Below, one piece after another: positions 54,979 through 64,000 of a stretch of DNA of 64,000 nt. Made by a program: the position numbers and the translations under genes. This DNA comes from Hymenobacter sp. 5317J-9. Its GTDB lineage: Bacteria > Bacteroidota > Bacteroidia > Cytophagales > Hymenobacteraceae. Each line of letters opens with the position of its first letter. Within the stretch, counting starts at the first letter, position 1. The stretch lies in the NCBI RefSeq assembly GCF_022921075.1, contig NZ_CP095050.1, positions 3,410,001 to 3,474,000 on the forward strand. The letters are read 5' to 3'. Under the pieces are notes generated by a model. The model had not been told where the DNA came from, did not search any database, and worked only from the letters and a program-made list of their open reading frames with translations.

Positions 54979-55392
54979 ATGGCAACTCTTTCGCTTCCCG
55001 ACTTTTCCGGCCCGGCGCGCCACCGGCGCTTTGTGCGGCTGTTTACCGACCGCATTGCCCACGATGCCCTCCTGAGCGCCTTTTTTCCGGACGCGCAGCC
55101 ACTGCCCAGCCGCCGCGAATACGACTGGTGGGAAAAAGCCCTGGCCGGCCAGCTTTATACCGGCCGCCCGCCCGGACACCAGTGCGGCCCATGGCCCACC
55201 GCCGACCACCTCGCCCACTGGTGCCGCTTGCTGGAAATGACCCTCGACGAAGAGTTTGCGGGGCCGCAGGCCACCGCTGCCAAATGCCACGTGCTCAACC
55301 TGGGCACCCTGCTCGCCCAATGGCAGCTCATGCAAACCGTGGGCTCCGCAGGCAGTGCCCAGCCACCCCGCTCCGTGCTGGCGGCAGCCTAG
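54979..55392 (+). CDS. Divergent group III truncated hemoglobin
   Basis: A 137-residue protein aligning by eye with the clear truncated hemoglobin encoded at 59499. RFVRLFTDRIAHDALLSAFF matches the A-B helices. The region HLAHWCRLLEMTLDEEFAGP matches THFQRWVALFLMTVDELFAGP in the other globin, keeping the proximal His. The middle is more diverged (YDWWEKALAGQLYTGRPPG). It probably binds haem and O2 or NO. It sits under a tandem operator. ATG 54979 is preferred over GTG 54919 because the first 20 residues of the longer form look unrelated. Confidence 0.75.
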   Translation: MATLSLPDFSGPARHRRFVRLFTDRIAHDALLSAFFPDAQPLPSRREYDWWEKALAGQLYTGRPPGHQCGPWPTADHLAHWCRLLEMTLDEEFAGPQATAAKCHVLNLGTLLAQWQLMQTVGSAGSAQPPRSVLAAA

Positions 55393-55434
55393 CGGCACAT
55401 ACATCCAACCGTCCACCAATTATTTGCAGACGTC

Positions 55435-56196
55435 ATGAAACCATCAGCTTCTGCTTCTCGCCCCGGCAATGCGCCGCTATGGCAGGCCGTTGCGCTGGCC
55501 CTGCTGCTGACTGCCGCGCCCGGCGCCTACGCCCAAAGCAAAGGCCCCATGCGCCTGGTTTTGAAGGCCGCCCTTGCCTCGGCCGGGCTGGCCGGCAGCG
55601 CCGTGCCCCAGGCCGCCGGCCCCGACTATACCACCCGCCAGGACGCCCGCTACCTCGGCTTTGGTGTGGGGGCGGCGTTGCGGGTGCCGGTGTCGCGGCA
55701 GGGCGCCGTGGCGGTGCAGCCCGAGGTGCTGCTCAGCCAGCGCGGCTATAAGCTGCAGGCCGACCAAACCGCCGGCATGGCGGCCGGCGTGGCCAAACGC
55801 ACTTATGAGCAAACCCGCGGCCTCACCTACCTCGACGTGCCGCTGCTAGCCAACATCGGCCTGGGCGGCTGGTACCTGGAGGCGGGCCCGCAGCTGAGCC
55901 TGCTGCTGCGCGCCCACTCCGAAACCCGCACCACCACCAGCTACGTGACGGCCGCGCCCGACCAGGAGGCCACCGCCAGTGCCAGCAGCACCGCCGACCT
56001 GGCCCGCTTCGACGTGGGCGTGGTGGGCGGCGTGGGCTACCAGTCGGCCTGCGGGCTGGGCCTGGGGCTGCGTCTCAGCCGTGGGCTGCGGCCCCTGCTG
56101 GCACCGCCCGGCAGCACCGACCGCCTTGGGGTATACCCTGACGCTCTGCAGCTGCAGGTGAGCTACGCCCTGCCGGCCCACCATTCACTCCCGTAA
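55435..56196 (+). CDS. Outer-membrane beta-barrel protein (PorT-like)
   Basis: A 253-residue exported protein with signal ALALLLTAAPGAYAQ. Amphipathic strands follow: YLGFGVGAALRVPVS, VAVQPEVLLSQRGYKLQ, TYLDVPLLANIGLGGWYLEAG, FDVGVVGGVGYQSA and LQLQVSYAL. The YLEVPLL-type strand is the hallmark of the PorT-like outer-membrane barrel family common in Bacteroidota. It follows the globin gene by 42 bases and may be co-transcribed. A terminator follows. Confidence 0.82.
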   Translation: MKPSASASRPGNAPLWQAVALALLLTAAPGAYAQSKGPMRLVLKAALASAGLAGSAVPQAAGPDYTTRQDARYLGFGVGAALRVPVSRQGAVAVQPEVLLSQRGYKLQADQTAGMAAGVAKRTYEQTRGLTYLDVPLLANIGLGGWYLEAGPQLSLLLRAHSETRTTTSYVTAAPDQEATASASSTADLARFDVGVVGGVGYQSACGLGLGLRLSRGLRPLLAPPGSTDRLGVYPDALQLQVSYALPAHHSLP

Positions 56197-56243
56197 GCCT
56201 AAACCACTAGCACCTAGCTCCCTGGCAACGGTAGCGCTCAGCG

Positions 56244-56286
56244 GCCGGTGGCTACCCCAACGCCTGGGGCAGCCACCGGCTCCTTT
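56244..56286 (+). terminator. Terminator after the barrel gene
   Basis: A 10-bp stem GCCGGTGGCT/AGCCACCGGC (56244-56253 with 56271-56280) with a nested CCCC/GGGG stem in the loop, followed by TCCTTTTTT. Confidence 0.85.
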
Positions 56287-56343
56287 TTTCTCAAATGTTT
56301 TCAGAAATTGCCGGCCGCCCAGGCATTTGCCGGCCCCCTTCGT

Positions 56344-57931
56344 ATGCCCGCCACGTTGTATCGTAATCCGCTGACGGATATTCTGTTTGAGCAAGCAAAG
56401 GAATTTGTGGGCCTCTACCACCTGGAGCGGGGCTGGTTTACGCACGTGAACACGGCGGGCTACCGGCTGCTGGGCTATCCCTCGGCCGAGGCCCTTTACG
56501 ACGACCCCGCGCGCACTCTGCGCGCCGAGCAGCTCACGGCCACCGAATGGGGCAACCGGCGCGACCAGGTGCTGCGCGACGGCAGCCTCGAATACGAAGC
56601 CGAAATACGCCGGGTAACGGGCGAAACGTTCTGGGCCCGCGTCGAGCTCACCAGCCTGACGGTGGAAAGCCACCCGTATTTCCTTGTGCGCATCACCAAC
56701 ATCGACCCGCTGCACCACGCCGAGCAGCGCCTGGCCCAAAGCGTGGGCCGCTTCGAGGCCGTGGTGAGCCACGCCACCATCGGCATCATCATGTGCAACC
56801 GGGCCGGCGACATTGTGCTGGCCAACGAAAAGGCGCGCCAGCTGTTTGGCTACCCCGACGGCGAACTGCTTGGCCAGCGCATTGAGGTGCTGGTGCCCAG
56901 CGCCGTGAGCCGCTACCACGAAAAGCTGCGCGACTCTTTTAATGAACGCCCCGAGGCCCGCGCCATGGGCCACAACCGCGACCTGCTGGCCCGCCGGCAG
57001 GACGGTTCGGTGTTTCCGGTCGAAATCAGCCTGAGCTATTTCCGGCTCGATGAGGAGCTTTTCGCGGTGGCCTACATCATCGACGTTACCTTCAAAAAAG
57101 AAGCCGAGCGCGAGCTGCTGGCCCAGCACCAGCAGGTGGCCGCCCTCAACGCCGAGCTGGAGCAGAAGGTGGCCGAGCGCACGCACGCCCTCGAAACCAC
57201 CCTGGCCCAGCTGGAGCGCCGCACCCGCGAGCTGAGCCAAGCCCTGGCCGCCGAGCAGGAGCTGGGCGAGCTCAAGTCGCGCTTCGTGAGCATGGCCTCG
57301 CACGAGTTCCGCACGCCGCTCACGGCCGTGCTCACCTCGGCCACGCTGATTGAGAAATACCCCGCCGCCGAGCAGCAGGACAAGCGCCAGCGCCACCTGG
57401 ACCGCATCCGGACGTCGGTGAAGCACCTCACCGACATCCTGGAGGAGTTCCTCTCGGTGGGCAAGCTGGAAGACGGCCGCATCGAGGCCCACCCCGCCCG
57501 CGTGGACCTGCCCGCGCTGCTACGCGAAGCCATTGCCGACGCGGAAGGCCTGCGCAAGCCCGGCCAGCGCATCGAGCCGGAGTTTCACGGCGTGACCCCG
57601 CTCTGGACCGACGCCTCGCTGCTGCGCAAAGTGCTGGTGAACCTGCTGAGCAACGCCCTGAAATACTCGGGCGAACACAGCACCGTGACCGTGCGCGCCA
57701 CCACCCAGGACCATTGGCTCACGCTCAGTGTGCAGGACCGGGGCGTGGGCATCTCGGCCGAAGACCAGGAGCACCTGTTCGAGCGGTTTTTCCGGGCCCG
57801 CAACGCGGCCAACCTGCCCGGCACCGGCCTGGGCCTCTACATTGTGGCCCGCTACCTGGAGCTGCTGGGCGGCACCGTGGCGCTGCACAGCGAGCTGAAC
57901 GTGGGCACCACCGTCACCCTTACCCTCCCTC

Positions 57932-57954
<23 letters not shown>
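56344..57954 (+). CDS. Soluble PAS-PAS histidine kinase, FixL-like
   Basis: A 536-residue kinase with no membrane helix. PAS1 covers residues about 10-125 and PAS2 about 135-250. The stretch from VPSAVSRYHEKL to ARRQDG in PAS2 aligns without gaps to the haem pocket of rhizobial FixL, keeping the haem-ligand His (His192) and the pocket Arg (Arg212). This His is also seen in some non-haem PAS domains. A coil (ELEQKVAERTHALETTL) leads to HisKA (SMASHEFRTPLTAVL). The HATPase_c has LLSNALKYSG, VQDRGVGIS and GTGLGLYIVAR. It overlaps its regulator gene by 23 bases. I infer oxygen or redox sensing. Confidence 0.88.
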
Positions 57955-58984
<1,030 letters not shown>

Positions 58985-59008
58985 GCGTGCCCGCAAAGCC
59001 GATGCGGT

Positions 59009-59074
59009 CTGACCAGAATCAGGCCCGTAGGCAATTCTGGTCAGGTGTGCGGCTGGGGCGGCCGGGTAGTTTTG
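59009..59074 (+). promoter_or_regulatory. CTGA-N6-TCAG operator and promoter of the cupin gene
   Basis: Box 1 is CTGACCAGAATCAG (59009-59022, perfect). At the box 2 register (59031-59044) only the right half-site TCAG is kept (GCAATTCTGGTCAG). After 22 bases comes a perfect -7 TAGTTTTG (59067-59074). The two boxes also form a larger dyad, CTGACCAGAAT...ATTCTGGTCAG. Confidence 0.72.
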
Positions 59075-59102
59075 GGGCGTTACTCACCTCCCCATTCTCT
59101 TC

Positions 59103-59420
59103 ATGCTAACCACCTCCCCTCCTCTGAAAACCGGCAGTCTGCTGACGGGCGCTCACGCGCGCGCCGGCGAGCAAAAAGCCCTCGTATTGCTCGATAAAAA
59201 TGGCCAGAAAGTCATCTTTAAAACCTTCGGGGCCGGCGAAATCATGCCCACCCACCACGCCAACGTCGACGTGCTGGTGACGGTGCTGGCGGGCCGGCTC
59301 ATCATCACGGTGGTCGACACGCCCACCGAAGTCACGGCCGGCGACTACCTCGTCATCCCCGCCGGGGCGCCGCACGCTTTGGAATGCGTAGAAGCGGCGC
59401 GCATTCTGATTTTTAAGTAG
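59103..59420 (+). CDS. Cupin-domain protein
   Basis: A 105-residue single-domain cupin. Motif 1 is represented by AGEIMPTHHANVDVLVTVLAGR (metal-binding His pair) and motif 2 by AGDYLVIPAGAPHALECVE. It binds a metal and probably a small ligand; the function is unknown. Its promoter carries the tandem operator shared with the globin and cbb3 oxidase genes, so it is probably induced with low-oxygen respiration. Confidence 0.88.
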   Translation: MLTTSPPLKTGSLLTGAHARAGEQKALVLLDKNGQKVIFKTFGAGEIMPTHHANVDVLVTVLAGRLIITVVDTPTEVTAGDYLVIPAGAPHALECVEAARILIFK

Positions 59421-59435
59421 CCAGGCCACTCGTAC

Positions 59436-59483
59436 AAAAAGCCCCGGCCCCTTCTGCTTCGCACAAAGGGGCCGGGGCTTTTT
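59436..59483. terminator. 18-bp bidirectional terminator
   Basis: Arms 59436-59453 and 59466-59483 (AAAAAGCCCCGGCCCC/GGGGCCGGGGCTTTTT) between the convergent cupin and globin genes. Confidence 0.93.
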
Positions 59484-59498
59484 CCTGATAAAGTCAAT

Positions 59499-59888
59499 TT
59501 ACAGCACCGAAAGCGGGCCCCGCTCGCGCAGGCGCGCCTCAAACACCTGGGCGATGGCCTGACCGCGCAGCTTGCCTTCTTCGGCGGTGGGCCCGGCAAA
59601 CAGCTCGTCGACGGTCATCAGAAACAGGGCCACCCAGCGCTGAAAGTGCGTGGCGTCGATGGGCAGCGGCACGTGCTTGGGAAACGGGCGGCCCCGGTAG
59701 CGGCCGGTGCCCAGCAGCAGGCCGCTCCAGAAATCGTACATGTTGGGCAGGTGCTTGGACCAGTCGACCTGGGCAAAGCCGTTGAAGATGGGGTCGAGCA
59801 GGGCGTCCTGGTTAACCTTGGCGTAGAAGGTGTCGACGAGCAGCTTCACGTCGGCTTCGGTGGTGATGTCGGGGCGGGTGGTGGTCAT
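59499..59888 (-). CDS. Group III truncated hemoglobin
   Basis: A 129-residue single-domain globin: ITTEADVKLLVDTFYAKVNQ, LDPIFNGFAQVDW, MYDFWSGLLLGTGRYRGRPF and the proximal His in DATHFQRWVALFL. Group III truncated hemoglobins occur with nitrosative stress and microaerobic metabolism. It is the second gene of an operon behind the membrane protein at 59913 (24-base gap), controlled from the divergent operator region at 60472-60567. Confidence 0.95.
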   Translation of the reverse strand: MTTTRPDITTEADVKLLVDTFYAKVNQDALLDPIFNGFAQVDWSKHLPNMYDFWSGLLLGTGRYRGRPFPKHVPLPIDATHFQRWVALFLMTVDELFAGPTAEEGKLRGQAIAQVFEARLRERGPLSVL

Positions 59889-59912
59889 AGCGAGGGCGGA
59901 AATCGACGGGAA

Positions 59913-60410
59913 TCAGGCCAGGTGATGGTGCAAGTGGGCCTCGGCGTGGGACGGGTGCGGAGTGCGCGCAGCCCATTGGAAGGACCAGCTGCCGGCCAGC
60001 AGCAGGGTGATGAGCTTAACGACTTCGAGGCCGATGTAGGTTTTGTGGAGGTGGCCGGGCAGCGGCGGGTGGCCGGCCAGCAGGGCCGTGGCGCGCAGGT
60101 CGAGGGCCGGCAGCAGCCACAGGGTTTGGAGCAGCAGCACGGTGACGAGCAAGCTCAGGGCTGCCCACACATTGGCCGGGGCACGGCGCACGGCCGCGCA
60201 CAGCAGCGCGGTGGCGCACAAAGCCAATTCCAGCTTATTAAGCGCCGCAAACACAATGCGCCCAATGCCCAGCCCCAGGGGCACGGTGATGTGTGGGGCG
60301 GTGAACTTGAGCGGGGCTTCGAGGAAAGAAATGCCCGCCACCAGGCCGGCCCACACAAACAGGGACAGCACCAGCAGCAACGAACCAGTGGGGGATTGAG
60401 CGCGCGGCAT
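59913..60410 (-). CDS. Unknown four-helix membrane protein, His-rich C-terminus
   Basis: A 165-residue integral membrane protein with four hydrophobic helices (LLLVLSLFVWAGLVAGISFL, RIVFAALNKLELALCATALL, ALSLLVTVLLLQTLWLLPAL, GLEVVKLITLLLAGSW). The C-terminal tail HPSHAEAHLHHHLA is His-rich. The loop LEAPLKFTAPHITVPLGLGIGR looks conserved. I do not know its function. It is co-directional with the truncated hemoglobin gene and shares the divergent operator with ccoI, so a link to haem, NO or copper is likely. Confidence 0.75.
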   Translation of the reverse strand: MPRAQSPTGSLLLVLSLFVWAGLVAGISFLEAPLKFTAPHITVPLGLGIGRIVFAALNKLELALCATALLCAAVRRAPANVWAALSLLVTVLLLQTLWLLPALDLRATALLAGHPPLPGHLHKTYIGLEVVKLITLLLAGSWSFQWAARTPHPSHAEAHLHHHLA

Positions 60411-60471
60411 ACGACTTAATAATTGAAAACGGCCGCCCGGCAGCAGCGCCGGCAGCGGTGAAACAATGCGG

Positions 60472-60567
60472 CAAAGGTGCGGCAGGGTTCCGGCCGCCCG
60501 CCTGAAAAATATCAGGGCCGGGGCTGATGTTGGTCAGCTGGGCCGCTTTCGGCCGGTGGGAGCTTTG
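60472..60567. promoter_or_regulatory. Divergent promoters sharing two perfect CTGA-N6-TCAG operators
   Basis: Boxes CTGAAAAATATCAG (60502-60515) and CTGATGTTGGTCAG (60524-60537) are both perfect and start 22 bases apart. Rightward, GAGCTTTG (60560-60567) lies 22 bases after box 2 and serves ccoI. Leftward, CACCTTTG on the minus strand (60479-60472) lies exactly 22 bases from box 1 and serves the membrane protein-globin operon. The element is symmetric. Confidence 0.75.
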
Positions 60568-60592
60568 CGGCTGCCAATCTTCCTGCCTGCCC

Positions 60593-63031
60593 GTGCACAC
60601 TCTCGCCCCCGCTCCTGCCCCCACCCTGCCCCGCGTAGCCTGCGCCCACTGCGGCGATGCCTGCCCCGACGAGCCCATCCGCCAGGCCCAGGAGCCGGCG
60701 CTGAGCTTCTGCTGCCAGGGTTGCCGCGCCGTGTACGAGCTGCTGGCCGCCAGCAACCTGTGCACCTACTACCGCCTCGACGAGCACGCCGGCCAGAAGG
60801 TGCAGGAAGTGGAGCTGCCCGGCCGCTTCGACTACCTCGATTCGGAGGCGGTGCAGAGCCAGCTGCTGGCGTTTCGCTCGCCCGCGCTGGCGCGCCTCAC
60901 GCTCACCATCCCGCAGATGCACTGCGCCTCCTGCATCTGGTTGCTCGAAAATCTGTTCAAGCTCAATCCCGGCATCACCTCGTCGCGGGTCAACTTCCTT
61001 CGCAAGGAACTCACCATCAGCTACCAACCCGGGGCTACTTCGCTGAAGGAAGTGGTGAAGCTGCTGGCCGCCATCAACTACGAGCCGCAGATTACGCTGG
61101 CCGAGCTGGGCGCCCAGCCCCACCCCGGCAACCGCCTGCTGCATTACCAGCTGGGCGTGGCGGCCTTCGCCTTCGGCAACGTGATGCTGCTGGCCCTGCC
61201 GGAGTACTTTTCCTTCACCCAGCAGCTGCAAAGCACGTTTGGCCGCTTCTTCGGCGGGCTGAGTTTGCTGCTGGCGCTGCCGGTGCTGCTGCTCAGCGCG
61301 CGGGGGTTCTACCAGTCGGCCTGGCAGGGCTTGCGGCAGCGCTACATCAACCTCGATTTTCCCATTAGCCTGGGCCTCACGGCGCTATTCGTGACCAGCG
61401 TGGTGGAACTAGTCACGCAGCGCGGGCCGGGCTATTTCGACTCGTTCACGGGGCTGGTATTTTTCATGCTCATCGGCAAGTGGGTGCAGCAGCGCAGCTA
61501 CGACGCCCTGCGCTTCGACCGCGACTTCACTTCCTACTTCCCGGTGGCCGTGACGCTGCTCACCAAAACCGGCGAGCAGTCGGTGTCGGTGAAGGAGCTG
61601 AAGCCGGGCCAGCGCATCCGGGTGCGCAACCAGGAAATAGTGCCCGCCGATGCGGTGCTGCTGCGCGGCACGGGCCAGATTGACTACAGCTTCGTGTCGG
61701 GCGAAAGCGTGCCCGTGGCCAAGGCCGCCGGCGAAATCATCTACGCCGGCGGCCGGCAGGTGGGCGAGGCCGTGGAGCTGGAAGTGGTGCGCGAAGTGTC
61801 GCAGGGCTACCTCACCCAGCTCTGGAACAACCCCGCCTTTCAGAAAGAAGAAAACGCCTCGCTGGAAACCTACGCCAACAAAGTGGGCCGCTACTTCGTG
61901 GCACTCACGCTGCTGCTGGCCACGGGCGCGGTGGCTTATTGGTACCCGCGCGACCAGCAGATGGCCTTGCGGGCATTCACTTCGGTGCTGGTCATTGCCT
62001 GTCCGTGCGCGCTTTCGTTGGCCACGCCGTTTGCGCTGGGCGCCGCGCTGCGGGTGCTGGGCCGCCGGAAATTCTACCTCAAAAACGCCGCCGTGGTCGA
62101 AACCCTGGGCCGCGCCGACACCATCGTGTTCGACAAAACCGGCACCCTCACCGACGTGAAACGCTCGGCCGTAGAGTACGTGGGGCCGGCCCTCTCCCCT
62201 GGCCATGAGGAAGCCGTGGCCGCCGTGGTGCGCCACTCCACTCACCCGCTCAGCCAGCGGCTGGCGGCTGAACTGCCCGCCAGCGCCCTGGCCGTGACCG
62301 ATTTCGCTGAATTGCCCGGCCAGGGCCTGCGCGGCATTGTGGGCGGCCGGGAGGTGCGCGTGGGCTCTGCTGCTTTTGTTGGCGCAGCGGCAACCAAAGC
62401 CACCTCTGAAACGGCGACCACGCTGCAATCAAAGGTGTTTGTGAGGTTTGAGGACGGCCCGACTAGCTGCTATGTTTTCCGCAATGTGTACCGCGACGAC
62501 CTGCGCAGCGTGCTTTCCGCCCTCGGCCAGCGTTACCGCCTGGCCGTGCTTTCGGGCGATAACGACGCCGAAGAACCCCGCCTGCGCGGCCTGTTCGGCC
62601 CCCACGCCGAGCTGCACTTTCACCAAACGCCTCAGCAGAAGCTCGACTACATTGCCCAACTCAAGCAGCAGGGCCGCACCGTCATCATGGTCGGCGACGG
62701 GCTGAACGATGCCGGCGCCCTGCAGCAGGCCGACGCCGGCATTGCCCTCACCGACACGCTCACCAACTTCTCGCCGGCCTGCGACGCCATTCTGGAAGCC
62801 GGCAGCTTTGGGCAGCTGGCCACCATCCTCCATTTCTCGAAAGACTGTCTGCGCGTGGTGCTGGCCACGTTCGTGCTGTCGTTTTGCTACAATGGCATCG
62901 GGCTGGGGCTGGCCGTGCAGGGCCGGTTCACGCCCATCGTGTCGGCCATTCTCATGCCCATCAGCTCGCTGAGCGTGATGGTGTTTGCCACGCTGCTGGT
63001 GCGCCTGGCCGCCTGGCGCCGTCGTTTATAA
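60593..63031 (+). CDS. ccoI: Copper-translocating P1B-type ATPase for cbb3 oxidase assembly
   Basis: An 812-residue P-type ATPase. The N-terminal Cys-rich domain (CAHCGDACPDEP, FCCQGCRAVYEL) is typical of CcoI/FixI-type pumps and is followed by a heavy-metal-associated domain with MHCASCIW. Motifs: VIACPCALSLATPF (CPC metal site), FDKTGTLTDV (phosphorylated Asp), TGES-equivalent SGESVPVAK and VGDGLNDAGALQQADAGIAL. Role: copper export to the periplasm for loading cbb3 oxidase. GTG 60593 is chosen because the promoter places transcription start near 60574. The gene precedes ccoS and ccoN. Confidence 0.93.
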   Translation: MHTLAPAPAPTLPRVACAHCGDACPDEPIRQAQEPALSFCCQGCRAVYELLAASNLCTYYRLDEHAGQKVQEVELPGRFDYLDSEAVQSQLLAFRSPALARLTLTIPQMHCASCIWLLENLFKLNPGITSSRVNFLRKELTISYQPGATSLKEVVKLLAAINYEPQITLAELGAQPHPGNRLLHYQLGVAAFAFGNVMLLALPEYFSFTQQLQSTFGRFFGGLSLLLALPVLLLSARGFYQSAWQGLRQRYINLDFPISLGLTALFVTSVVELVTQRGPGYFDSFTGLVFFMLIGKWVQQRSYDALRFDRDFTSYFPVAVTLLTKTGEQSVSVKELKPGQRIRVRNQEIVPADAVLLRGTGQIDYSFVSGESVPVAKAAGEIIYAGGRQVGEAVELEVVREVSQGYLTQLWNNPAFQKEENASLETYANKVGRYFVALTLLLATGAVAYWYPRDQQMALRAFTSVLVIACPCALSLATPFALGAALRVLGRRKFYLKNAAVVETLGRADTIVFDKTGTLTDVKRSAVEYVGPALSPGHEEAVAAVVRHSTHPLSQRLAAELPASALAVTDFAELPGQGLRGIVGGREVRVGSAAFVGAAATKATSETATTLQSKVFVRFEDGPTSCYVFRNVYRDDLRSVLSALGQRYRLAVLSGDNDAEEPRLRGLFGPHAELHFHQTPQQKLDYIAQLKQQGRTVIMVGDGLNDAGALQQADAGIALTDTLTNFSPACDAILEAGSFGQLATILHFSKDCLRVVLATFVLSFCYNGIGLGLAVQGRFTPIVSAILMPISSLSVMVFATLLVRLAAWRRRL

Positions 63032-63043
63032 CCAACCCCGACC

Positions 63044-63228
63044 ATGTCCATCATCTTCCTCCTCATCGGCATTAGCCTGTGCGTGGCCCTCGCATTTCTG
63101 GGCGCTTTTCTGTGGGCGGTGCGCTCGGGCAATACGAAGACGACTACACGCCCTCGGTGCGCATGCTGTTTGAGGACGAGATGGCGCCGGAAACCGGCGC
63201 TGCCCCGCCCGACGCCAAGCGTGCCTGA
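63044..63228 (+). CDS. ccoS: CcoS-type cbb3 assembly protein (frameshifted)
   Basis: A small membrane protein required for cofactor insertion in cbb3 oxidase. MSIIFLLIGISLCVALAFLGAFLWAVRSG matches CcoS. The expected acidic continuation QYEDDYTPSVRMLFEDE lies in the next frame. One C appears to be missing after GGG at 63127-63129. Restoring it gives a 61-residue protein ending PDAKRA with TGA at 63226-63228. The stop overlaps the first operator box of ccoN. Confidence 0.82.
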
Positions 63229-63290
63229 CAACAATCAGGCGGCCCCCTGATTACCGTCAGCCGCGCAGAAAAGCCCCTGGGGGACCTTTG
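63225..63290 (+). promoter_or_regulatory. Two perfect CTGA-N6-TCAG operators and promoter of ccoN
   Basis: Boxes CTGACAACAATCAG (63225-63238) and CTGATTACCGTCAG (63247-63260) start 22 bases apart. After 22 more bases comes the -7-like GACCTTTG (63283-63290), 29 bases before the ATG. This gives ccoN its own promoter even though it follows ccoI and ccoS. Confidence 0.75.
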
Positions 63291-63319
63291 AGCCAGTAAT
63301 TCATCCACTTCTCAAGGTT

Positions 63320-64000
63320 ATGCAAGTCGAGCCTCTACTCCCAGTCGCGGCGCCCTCCGCCCCCTGGTTCCGAGTACCCCCGCGCGGGCGGTTGACACGT
63401 TTTTCTACGACAATAAGATAGTGCGCGACTTTGGCATTGCCACCGTCGTATGGGGCATCATCGGCATGCTGGTGGGCGTGCTGGCGGCCTTCCAGCTGGC
63501 CCGGCCCGAACTCAACATGAGCACGGCCTACACCACTTTCGGCCGCATTCGCCCACTGCACACCAACGCCGTGATTTTCGCCTTCGTCGGCAACGGCATT
63601 TTCACGGGCGTTTACTACTCCCTGCAGCGCCTCTGCAAAACCCGGATGTATTCCGACCTGCTGGGTAAAATCCATTTCTGGGGCTGGCAGCTGATTATCG
63701 TGTCGGCGGTGGCCACGCTGCCGCTGGGCTTCACCACCAGCAAGGAATACGCCGAGCTGGAATGGCCGATTGATATTGCCATCACGCTGGTGTGGGTGGT
63801 GTTTGGCTGGAACATGTTCGGCACCATTGCCCGGCGGCGCGAGCGGCACCTTTACGTGGGCATCTGGTTCTACATCGCCACCTTCCTCACGGTGGCCGTG
63901 CTGCACATCGTCAACTCCATGGAGCTGCCGGTGAGCTTCCTCAAAAGCTACTCGCTGTACGCCGGTGTGCAGGACGCCCTGGTGCAGTGGTGGTACGGGC
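63320..64000 (+). CDS. ccoN: cbb3 cytochrome oxidase subunit I, N-terminal part (frameshifted, continues beyond window)
   Basis: Start of the catalytic subunit of cbb3-type cytochrome c oxidase. After an N-terminal segment come VRDFGIATVVWGIIGMLVGV, FGRIRPLHTNAVIFAFVGNG (low-spin haem His), GKIHFWGWQLIIVSAV and FYIATFLTVAVLHIVNSMELP, all typical of CcoN. The start ATG 63320 and the body are in different frames. One missing C in the C5 run at 63377-63381 would join them (PPARAVDTFFYDNKIV). The window ends inside the gene at DALVQWWYG. In many Bacteroidota ccoN and ccoO are fused; that cannot be seen here. Confidence 0.9.

Noticed and set aside
59484..59498. A further operator at CCTGATAAAGTCAATT near the globin 3' end
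   Set aside because: The half-sites are five bases apart instead of six, and it lies downstream of the gene next to a terminator.

Overview
The window looks like chromosomal DNA of a high-GC Bacteroidota bacterium of the Hymenobacter type. Three lines of evidence support this: secreted proteins carry type IX secretion (T9SS) C-terminal sorting domains; promoters carry the Bacteroidota -7 element TAnnTTTG; and intergenic gaps carry the long GTCATnCTGAGC-type palindromes common in this group. There is no sign of a plasmid, a prophage or a CRISPR array.

Layout. 1-11.3 kb holds cell-envelope and housekeeping genes (AsmA-like, CocE-type hydrolase, HAD phosphatase, PAS histidine kinase, C-terminal processing protease, dinB). 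11.6-11.8 kb is a self-contained transcription unit for a tRNA-like RNA with an abnormal anticodon loop. 11.9-18.0 kb is a secreted beta-glycan degradation locus (GH30, GH5 with a fascin-like domain, GH30, SGNH hydrolase). 18.0-20.4 kb holds an sce7726-family gene and a DUF937-OmpA fusion. 20.6-29.5 kb is an unusual sugar-acid gene set: glycosyltransferase-like protein, SpsF-type cytidylyltransferase, split transketolase, class III aminotransferase, SDR, NeuB-like synthase, sterol-desaturase-like protein and SMR transporter. Most of its gaps are filled by long palindromes of different families. 29.9-35.5 kb holds a tRNA, a HAD phosphatase, an M50 protease and a putative copper-linked MbnP operon. 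35.6-43.9 kb encodes a 2,006-residue T9SS adhesin-like protein and three tandem tail-collar (Mdp-type) proteins. 44-54 kb holds pgk, an N-glycan salvage group (GlcNAc kinase, aspartylglucosaminidase, CutC), a double-headed D-Ala-D-Ala ligase, a PASTA protein and a T9SS protein.

54.8-64 kb is the most interesting region. A soluble FixL-like PAS histidine kinase overlaps a response regulator that fuses a receiver domain directly to a Crp/Fnr module, in effect FixJ and FixK in one chain. Around it lie two truncated hemoglobins, a cupin, a CcoI-type copper ATPase, ccoS and the start of ccoN (cbb3 oxidase). Four promoter regions here share one layout: two CTGA-N6-TCAG boxes whose starts are 22 bp apart, then 22 bp, then a -7 element. 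At the ccoI site the same layout also reads in the opposite direction. I infer a compact low-oxygen regulon controlled by the fused regulator.

At least six genes are broken by a single missing base, all in or beside short G/C runs, while the protein continues intact in the next frame. This points to consensus or assembly errors rather than real pseudogenes. They are annotated here as full genes with a frameshift note.
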